A stretch of DNA of 39,260 bases, taken from contig JAMCZP010000267.1 in the NCBI GenBank assembly GCA_023485185.1, forward strand, positions 1 through 39,260, written 5' to 3'. Below are positions 33,769 through 39,260 of the stretch, piece after piece. Each line of letters begins with the position of its first letter. Position 1 is the stretch's first letter. Made by a program: the position numbers and the translations under genes. Under the pieces are notes generated by a model. It saw nothing but the letters and a program-made list of their open reading frames with translations. It had not been told where the DNA came from and did no database searches. Source of the DNA: Gammaproteobacteria bacterium. GTDB lineage: Bacteria > Pseudomonadota > Gammaproteobacteria > Pseudomonadales > Halomonadaceae.

Positions 33769-34587
33769 ATGATGAACACCTCGCCAGATATTTTATTTCT
33801 CTCCCACGGCGGCGGGCCTCTGCCGCTATTGGGTGACCCAGCTCACCAAGAGATGGTCGAGTCGCTGAAAGGAATCGCCAACGTCATCAGCAAACCGTCG
33901 GCTATTTTAATTATCAGCGCCCACTGGGAAGCGTCTGTCCCCACGATCACGTCAGGGGCCGCTCCAGAGCTGATCTACGACTATGGGGGATTCCCACCCG
34001 AAGCCTACCAAATTCAGTACCCCTGCCAGGGGGAACCTGAGTTGGCACACCAGGTGAGCAGGGCGCTTGAAAACGCCGGCATTCCGGCGACACTCGATGC
34101 GCAGCGTGGTTTTGATCATGGCGTGTTTGTTCCGCTTAAAATAATGTATCCAGAGGCCGATATTCCCTGTGTACAGCTCTCGTTGGTTAACAACCTTAGC
34201 GCTGATACGCACCTTGCCATTGGCCAAGCGCTAACATCTCTGAAACGCGAGAACCTGCTGGTGATCGGCTCAGGTTTTTCATTCCATAACATGCGGGAAT
34301 TCTTTAGCCCCATTACGCAAGAGAGCCAAGCTAAAAATCAGGCCTTCGAAGAGTGGCTAGTGACTACCTGCTCCAGTCAAGAGATTGATGAAGCAGAGCG
34401 CAGTCGTCGCTTGGCTAACTGGGATCATGCACCCTATGCACGTTTCTGCCATCCCCGGGAAGAGCATCTACTGCCCCTGCACGTATGTTATGGCTTAGCT
34501 GGCAGGCCAAGTGATGAGCAGTTATCAGCCACTATATTGAACAAGGCATCAGGCATGTTCTATTGGTCACGAAAGAGTGCCACGTAA
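33769..34587 (+). CDS. DODA-type extradiol aromatic ring-opening dioxygenase
   Basis: A 272-aa LigB-superfamily dioxygenase of the DODA/YgiD group. Metal-site histidines are visible in FLSHGGGPLP (H13), IISAHWEAS, GFDHGVFVPL and GFSFHNM. The ATG at 33769 or its neighbour at 33772 follows AGGAAAC; an in-frame start at 33733 has no binding site. The enzyme would cleave a catechol-type ring using Fe(II) or Zn(II). It lies third in the DoxX-GHR-DODA set and converges on the NahR-like gene. Substrate unknown. Confidence 0.85.
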   Translation: MMNTSPDILFLSHGGGPLPLLGDPAHQEMVESLKGIANVISKPSAILIISAHWEASVPTITSGAAPELIYDYGGFPPEAYQIQYPCQGEPELAHQVSRALENAGIPATLDAQRGFDHGVFVPLKIMYPEADIPCVQLSLVNNLSADTHLAIGQALTSLKRENLLVIGSGFSFHNMREFFSPITQESQAKNQAFEEWLVTTCSSQEIDEAERSRRLANWDHAPYARFCHPREEHLLPLHVCYGLAGRPSDEQLSATILNKASGMFYWSRKSAT

Positions 34588-34620
34588 AACGCGCTGAGAG
34601 GAGTCGCTGAGCGTGATTTA

Positions 34621-35526
34621 TTACTCTGAGAACATCTCAAACATAAGCCCCCGCAACCAGCGATTACCAGGGTCTTGATGAAAGCGGCGGTGCCAGAAAA
34701 GATTAATCGGAATCTCGGGGAATGCCAGAGGGAGCTCACGAACGGCTAGTCCAAATCGCGCTCGTGTCGCCTCGGCCAGCTTGCTGGTTACCGTCACCAC
34801 TAAGTCACTACTGCTGACGATATAGGGAACGGCTGCGAAATGTGGCAGTGTTAATCGAACTGGACGCACAACCCCTGCATGCGCAAGCTGCTCTTCGATG
34901 ATTCCGTGCCCGGTGCCCTGGGCAACCACCACAGCGTGATGCGCTGCGCGAAAATCCTCAATACTAAAATTCCCCTCAGCAAGCTGGTGATCTTCGCGCA
35001 TCAGGCAAACGTAGCGCTGTACAAACAGTCGTTGCTGGTAAAAACCTGCTCCCAGTTGCGGGATCAGGCCAACTGCCAAGTCTATCTCTCCTTCCTCCAT
35101 CTCGTGTTTTAGGTCGTTATGGTGGCTGCGCACGGTATTAATTGAAACGCCCGGTGCTTGTTGAGAAAGGTGCTGCAGCAAGCGTGGAAGAAATACGATT
35201 TCACCAATGTCAGTCATGTTGATATGAAATGTGCGATCACTCTTTGCGGGGTTGAAATCATCGCATAGGTTCAGCGTGTCGTTCATTCGCGCCAACGCAT
35301 CCGCAATGCCGGGGTGAAGTCGGCTGGCACGGGGCGTAGGTTGCAGCCCTTGTGACGTGCGCTCGAAAAGTTCGTCCTCCAACAAGTGTCGTAACCGTTT
35401 CAGTGCATGGCTCACCGCCGGTTGAGTGATGCCCAAGCGCAGCGCAACCCGCTGCGTATTCTGCTCTTGGTACAACAAGTCAAAAACGACCAGCAGATTA
35501 AGGTCAATATTGGCAAGTTTCTCCAT
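34621..35526 (-). CDS. nahR: NahR/SalR-like LysR regulator
   Basis: A 301-aa LysR protein of the NahR/NodD subgroup. The N-terminal LANIDLNLLVVFDLLYQEQN, ITQPAVSHALKRLRHLLED, the MTDIGEIVFLPRLLQHL block, and PHFAAVPYIV closely follow the pattern of NahR. ATG 35526 is chosen; an adjacent TTG would add one residue. It is divergent from the salicylate hydroxylase gene with a 203-base gap. NahR-type proteins respond to salicylate, so activation of nahG, and perhaps of the cat genes, by salicylate is likely. Confidence 0.83.
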   Translation of the reverse strand: MEKLANIDLNLLVVFDLLYQEQNTQRVALRLGITQPAVSHALKRLRHLLEDELFERTSQGLQPTPRASRLHPGIADALARMNDTLNLCDDFNPAKSDRTFHINMTDIGEIVFLPRLLQHLSQQAPGVSINTVRSHHNDLKHEMEEGEIDLAVGLIPQLGAGFYQQRLFVQRYVCLMREDHQLAEGNFSIEDFRAAHHAVVVAQGTGHGIIEEQLAHAGVVRPVRLTLPHFAAVPYIVSSSDLVVTVTSKLAEATRARFGLAVRELPLAFPEIPINLFWHRRFHQDPGNRWLRGLMFEMFSE

Positions 35527-35587
35527 CAACTAGCGCCTCGCTGCGTATCCAACAATAGTTGTATGCGGCAGTCAGAGATGTTTTTAA

Positions 35588-35624
35588 ATGATTGATTCAT
35601 ATTGTTATTAGCGCCGTTTATAGT
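35588..35624 (+). promoter_or_regulatory. Promoter of salicylate hydroxylase gene with LysR-type repeat
   Basis: A -35-like TTCATA (35596-35601) and a -10 TATAGT (35619-35624) are spaced 17 bases apart. The inverted repeat ATGA-TTGAT-TCAT (35588-35600) overlaps the -35, where LysR activators contact promoters. The leader to the ATG at 35730 is about 100 bases and contains no gene. Confidence 0.45.
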
Positions 35625-35729
35625 CTGAATGAAGGAGGCTGTGTGGTTGCTGTTAACGCTCCCGAATAGCGTTAGGGGGAGAGCATGACGCTCAACATAC
35701 AACGATAAGCCCCTGAGCAGAGTGAAATC

Positions 35730-37028
35730 ATGGTAGCTAACAACACAGTAGCAAATACACAACAAAAACGTCTTTCAATTGGCATCGTTGGTGGTGGTAT
35801 CGGCGGCGTAGCCTTCGCCGTCGCTCTATCTCGCGACAGCCACCTTGATGTACAGCTTTTCGAAGCCGCACCACAGTTCTCTGAAATTGGTGCCGGGGTC
35901 TCCTTTGGCCCTAATGCGGTAAAGGCTATTCAGCGGCTGGGCTTGGAAGCTTCCTATCAACGTATTGCCGATTCTTCACCCGCTCCCTTTGAGGATGTTT
36001 GGTTTGAATGGCGGCGTGGCAGCGATGATGCTTACTTGACCGCCAGCTTAGCGCCAGGTGTCGGCCAGTCCTCAGTACACCGTGCCGATTTTTTGGAAGC
36101 CATTGTCGCCAATCTACCAGAGGGCATCGCTCACTTTGGCAAGCGCTGTGTCGAGGTTAAGCAAGATGCCGATAGCGCCACAGCCTACTTTGATGATGGC
36201 ACACATTTTACCGGCGATGTGATCATTGGCTTTGATGGAATTAAGTCTGGGGTGCGACGCCATGTCTTACCTCCAGAGCAGTACGGCGAGATTACCCCGT
36301 TTTGGAGTGGCACTTACGCCTACCGCGGCATGATCCCGACCGATGAGCTAGAGGCCGCTTTAGAGGCTAAAGGTAGCGAGAAACGCCTAGCACTAGTACC
36401 CCAAATGTATCTTGGCAAAGACCGACACATCCTGACGTTTCCGGTTAAGCAGTCGCAACTGATCAATGTTGTCGCTTTTATTACTGACCGCTCTACACCG
36501 AACCCTAAACTTGCCGAAGGTGAAGAATGGGTACAAGCCACCAGCCAGAAGGAAATGCTGGAGGTTTTCGAGGGGTGGAGCCCAGCCTGCCAAGCAATCC
36601 TTGAATGCATTCCTGAGCCAACGCGTTGGGCGCTGCATGAGTTACCCGAACTTGCCCGTTACCATCGTGACCGTGTGCTGATTGTTGGCGACGCTGCCCA
36701 TGCATTGGTGCCGCACCAGGGGGCGGGGGCGGGGCAAGCGCTTGAAGATGCCTACGTCCTGGCAAGTCTTCTGACTGATGAGCATTGTGATCGCCACACT
36801 GTTAACGATTTCTTAGCCGCTTTTGAGCAGGTGCGTCACGCCCGCACTTGCAGGGTGCAGCAAACGTCCCATGAAGCTGGCGATGTCTATGAATATGCCG
36901 GTGAGTATATCGGCGACGACGAAGCCAAGCTGATTGAAAACCTCGAAAACCGATTCGATTGGCTCTGGAACCACGATCCTCACGACGATGTGTTGGCGGC
37001 ACGCCATAAATTGGCCTTAGACAATTAG
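35730..37028 (+). CDS. nahG: Salicylate 1-hydroxylase (FAD-dependent)
   Basis: A 432-aa class A flavoprotein monooxygenase of the NahG family. FAD-binding GGGIGG is at residues 21-26 after the first strand (LSIGIVGG), the NAD(P)H/FAD DG motif appears in GFDGIKSGVRR, and the ribityl motif in VGDAAHALVPHQGAGAGQALEDAY. Length agrees with NahG (about 434). It decarboxylates and hydroxylates salicylate to catechol with NADH and O2. It is followed by catB-catC-catA for catechol ring cleavage, and faces the NahR-like regulator. 3-hydroxybenzoate 6-hydroxylases look similar, but the cat genes and regulator support salicylate. Confidence 0.86.
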   Translation: MVANNTVANTQQKRLSIGIVGGGIGGVAFAVALSRDSHLDVQLFEAAPQFSEIGAGVSFGPNAVKAIQRLGLEASYQRIADSSPAPFEDVWFEWRRGSDDAYLTASLAPGVGQSSVHRADFLEAIVANLPEGIAHFGKRCVEVKQDADSATAYFDDGTHFTGDVIIGFDGIKSGVRRHVLPPEQYGEITPFWSGTYAYRGMIPTDELEAALEAKGSEKRLALVPQMYLGKDRHILTFPVKQSQLINVVAFITDRSTPNPKLAEGEEWVQATSQKEMLEVFEGWSPACQAILECIPEPTRWALHELPELARYHRDRVLIVGDAAHALVPHQGAGAGQALEDAYVLASLLTDEHCDRHTVNDFLAAFEQVRHARTCRVQQTSHEAGDVYEYAGEYIGDDEAKLIENLENRFDWLWNHDPHDDVLAARHKLALDN

Positions 37029-37401
37029 CTCTTTATTACTAAGTTTCAGCCGTAAAAGAGGTCGAGTTACCGCCTTGCCTTATTCTTTTGTCGCACAAGA
37101 TACTCAACGCAGAGCGCTTTGGAGAAAGCGGTTCGTATCTACCAGTGGCGGGCGGGCTTATGGTTTAGAGCTTTCATCTCTCATGATCGTTAGTAGTAGG
37201 TGCTGTACATGCCTGAAAGCAGGGTGATGTCCTATTTGTTACGCCACCTAGTTGCAAGTTGCGCGCCATTTAAGTCATTCACCTGTCTTCAACTAATTGA
37301 TAAATAATATAAAAATAAGCTGTAGGGTTTAGTAAAGGCAGTAGCGACTACATAATGCTATCCACAAGCTAAAAAAATGCAGTTCTAACCACTGGCTGGT
37401 G

Positions 37402-37416
37402 ATACCTCCTCGGTAT
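37402..37416 (+). promoter_or_regulatory. CatM/BenM-type operator before catB
   Basis: ATAC-CTCCTCG-GTAT matches exactly the ATAC-N7-GTAT site of the LysR regulators CatM and BenM, about 90-100 bases before the catB ATG. A catechol or muconate regulator gene is not in the window. The surrounding gap 37029-37504 has no gene and no clear -10 box was located. Confidence 0.6.
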
Positions 37417-37504
37417 AGCCAAGCACCTAAACAATATTGGTTCCGTCGTGTAACGCCAATCAAACTGATATCCAGTCAAATGATTGCCAGACGCCGGAGC
37501 TGCC

Positions 37505-38623
37505 ATGTCAACCGTCATCCAACATATTGAGACGCTGCTAGTCGATTTACCGACCATCCGTCCTCACAAACTTTCCATGACCACCATGGCCTGCCAAACC
37601 ATGGTTATTGTGCGTATGCGCCACTCCGATGGTATCGAAGGGCTGGGCGAGGGCACTACCATTGGTGGATTGGCTTACGGCCCGGAAAGCCCGGAGAGCA
37701 TTAAGCGCAATATTGATACCTACCTGACACCGCTGCTGATTGGTCAGCCATCTAACAATGTTCATCAGCTGCGCGCCCGGCTTAACCGTCATACTCGCGG
37801 CAATATGATCGCCAAGTCTGCGCTAGAGACAGCGCTATTAGATGCTCAGGGTAAGCGCCTGGGGTTGAGTGTCGCCGAACTGCTCGGCGGCACACGCCAA
37901 GAACATTTACCGGTGCTTTGGACCCTCGCAAGCGGCGATACCGCCAAGGATATCGATGAAGCGCTGCTGCGTTTAGAGCAACGTCGCCATTGCGACTTCA
38001 AGTTAAAAATTGGTGCTAACCCGGTGGATCAGGATGTACGCCATGTAGCGGCGATAAAAGAAGCCTTAGGTGATCGTGCCAGTGTTCGCGTTGATGTTAA
38101 TCAGGCGTGGGATGAATCGACTGCGGTGAGGGGTATTCAAGCGTTGCAGGATGCCGGTATTGAGTTAATCGAGCAGCCCATTGCTGCCCGTGAACATGCC
38201 GGTTTAGTTCGCTTGGCTAACCGCTTCAACGTGCCAATGCTGGCTGACGAGGCCGTTCAGGATGCCCGCGATGGTCTTGATCTTATCTGTAGTGGCTTTA
38301 GTGGTGCCTTCGCCCTGAAGATTGCCAAATCCGGCGGTATTCACGGCGTGTTGGAACTGGCTCATGTGGCGCAAGCGGCCGGGGTTGGCCTCTATGGCGG
38401 CACACTGCTAGAGGGCACCATTGGTACCGCTGCCTCTTTACACGCCTGGGCGACGCTGCCCGAAATGGCCTGGGGCACGGAAATGTTCGGCCCGCTGCTG
38501 CTGAAAGATGACATCGTCGTTGAGCCCCTCAACTACACCGAGTTTGGCGTTGAAGTGCCCCAAGGCGCTGGACTGGGCATCACCTTAGATGAAGATAAGT
38601 TGGCGCATTATTCACGTAAGTAA
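37505..38623 (+). CDS. catB: Muconate cycloisomerase
   Basis: A 372-aa enolase-superfamily enzyme of the muconate lactonising subgroup. The catalytic K166-x-K168 (FKLKIG), metal ligands D198 (VDVNQAW), E223 (LIEQP) and D248-E249 (LADEAV), and the opposite-face lysine K272 are present. It cyclises cis,cis-muconate to muconolactone. ATG 37505 is chosen because CGGAG precedes it; an in-frame start 21 bases upstream is unlikely. It is first of catB-catC-catA. The length matches catechol-type CatB (about 370). Confidence 0.88.
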   Translation: MSTVIQHIETLLVDLPTIRPHKLSMTTMACQTMVIVRMRHSDGIEGLGEGTTIGGLAYGPESPESIKRNIDTYLTPLLIGQPSNNVHQLRARLNRHTRGNMIAKSALETALLDAQGKRLGLSVAELLGGTRQEHLPVLWTLASGDTAKDIDEALLRLEQRRHCDFKLKIGANPVDQDVRHVAAIKEALGDRASVRVDVNQAWDESTAVRGIQALQDAGIELIEQPIAAREHAGLVRLANRFNVPMLADEAVQDARDGLDLICSGFSGAFALKIAKSGGIHGVLELAHVAQAAGVGLYGGTLLEGTIGTAASLHAWATLPEMAWGTEMFGPLLLKDDIVVEPLNYTEFGVEVPQGAGLGITLDEDKLAHYSRK

Positions 38624-38680
38624 AAGTCACGTAAATAAAGCCATCGTTTGCGTTCGCCCGTCATGCAAGAGGAGAGTTGT

Positions 38681-38971
38681 ATGCTGTTTCAAGTAGAGAT
38701 GACCGTTAAGTTGCCGACCGATATGCCCACAGAGCAAGCGGCGAAGATTAAGGCGACTGAAAAGGCGTATTCCCAAGACCTGCAGCGCCAGGGCAAATGG
38801 CGTCACTTGTGGCGGGTAGCGGGTAGCTACTCAAACGTCAGTATTTTTGACGTAGAAGATAACGCCGAGCTGCAAGAACTCGTCAGTAACCTGCCGCTAT
38901 TTCCCTATATGGAGATTACCGTCAAGCCACTCTGTCGCCACCCCTCTTCGGTACGGGACGACGACAGCTAA
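38681..38971 (+). CDS. catC: Muconolactone delta-isomerase
   Basis: A 96-aa ferredoxin-like-fold protein that forms decamers. The family pattern MLFQVEMTVKLP, KATEKAYSQDLQRQGKWRHLWRVAG and LPLFPYMEITVKPL is complete. The ATG at 38681 is behind GGAGAG; earlier in-frame starts are not supported. It converts muconolactone to 3-oxoadipate enol-lactone. It lies 57 bases after catB. Confidence 0.92.
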   Translation: MLFQVEMTVKLPTDMPTEQAAKIKATEKAYSQDLQRQGKWRHLWRVAGSYSNVSIFDVEDNAELQELVSNLPLFPYMEITVKPLCRHPSSVRDDDS

Positions 38972-39034
38972 TCGCCTATAGAACACGCCAGTTCTTTTTA
39001 TAAAACAATATCCTATAAAAATAGAGGTTTCACC

Positions 39035-39260
39035 ATGACCGTGAAGATATTTGACACCCCCGACGTCCAAGCGTTTGTCAAAACCGTTGCCGGCTTTGAT
39101 AAAACCGGCGGCAATGACCGCGCCAAGCAAATTGTCCATCGCTTAGTCGGCGACCTATTCAAGCTGATTGACGACTTCGATGTCACGGAAGAAGAGTACT
39201 GGGCGGGCGTTAACCTGCTCAATGCGCTGGGTAGCCAGACCCAGTTCGGCTTGTTGTCCC
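39035..39260 (+). CDS. catA: Catechol 1,2-dioxygenase (5' part)
   Basis: The first 75 residues are present; the gene continues beyond the window. MTVKIFDTPDVQAFVKTVAG, the helical linker region NDRAKQIVHRLVGDLFKLIDDFDVTEEEYW and LLNALGSQTQFGLL match the N-terminal dimerisation domain of intradiol catechol dioxygenases. The iron ligands lie further downstream and are not seen. The ATG is behind AGAGG. It would cleave catechol to cis,cis-muconate. Confidence 0.88.
   Translation, partial: MTVKIFDTPDVQAFVKTVAGFDKTGGNDRAKQIVHRLVGDLFKLIDDFDVTEEEYWAGVNLLNALGSQTQFGLLS

Overview
The window looks like an accessory catabolic region of a gammaproteobacterium, most likely a Halomonas-type marine or halophilic bacterium. 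That assignment rests on gene style and content (TAXI-TRAP, DASS and Na+/solute symporters, many LysR and MarR regulators, a Halomonas-like ortho-cleavage set); no rRNA or core phylogenetic marker is present, so the genus is an inference.

Layout. (1) 1-2198 is gene debris: the C-terminal part of a phenol hydroxylase-type flavoprotein fused in frame to a scrap of nitroreductase, a frameshifted nitroreductase copy, and the first ~100 bases of a DASS transporter gene. (2) 2199-4096 is a broken IS1182-family insertion sequence with 17-bp inverted repeats. (3) 4187-15092 is a phthalate-degradation island made of two convergent operons. The plus-strand arm holds a Rieske oxygenase, 4,5-dihydroxyphthalate decarboxylase, a two-gene TAXI-TRAP importer, an EamA permease and a ruined nadC. 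The minus-strand arm holds the oxygenase reductase, dihydrodiol dehydrogenase, a MarR regulator and a class II aldolase-like decarboxylase. (4) 15280-16151 holds remnants of an ISL3-type transposase and of a MarR gene. (5) 16278-23372 is a minus-strand operon for cyclohexanecarboxylate-type alicyclic acids (CoA ligase, SDR, BadI-type ring-opening hydrolase, acyl-CoA dehydrogenase, MarR regulator, periplasmic binding protein, intact nitroreductase). (6) 23880-26756 is a DASS transporter, BKACE enzyme and NTF2-like protein module. (7) 26830-30902 is an M20 amidohydrolase with an SSS symporter and DUF3311 partner, under a divergent LysR. (8) 31149-34587 is a LysR with a DoxX / glutathionyl-hydroquinone reductase / DODA dioxygenase set. 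(9) 34621-39260 is a NahR-like regulator, salicylate hydroxylase and catB-catC-catA, the last running off the end.

How it works together. Phthalate would be imported by the TRAP system and converted through the 4,5-cis-dihydrodiol and 4,5-dihydroxyphthalate to protocatechuate, whose ring cleavage is not encoded here. Salicylate would go to catechol, cis,cis-muconate, muconolactone and 3-oxoadipate enol-lactone. Alicyclic acids would go via 2-ketocyclohexanecarboxyl-CoA to pimeloyl-CoA, although the hydratase step is missing from the window.

The most unusual aspects are the architecture and one relic gene. The island sits between direct copies of one nitroreductase locus, and a third nitroreductase scrap lies at base 1. 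Inside the island is a multiply broken quinolinate phosphoribosyltransferase, the relic of a phthalate-tolerance gene of the ophE type. Several clean candidate operators are also visible: a 20-bp palindrome before the oxygenase, a palindrome over a consensus -35 box before the ligase, and an ATAC-N7-GTAT site before catB.
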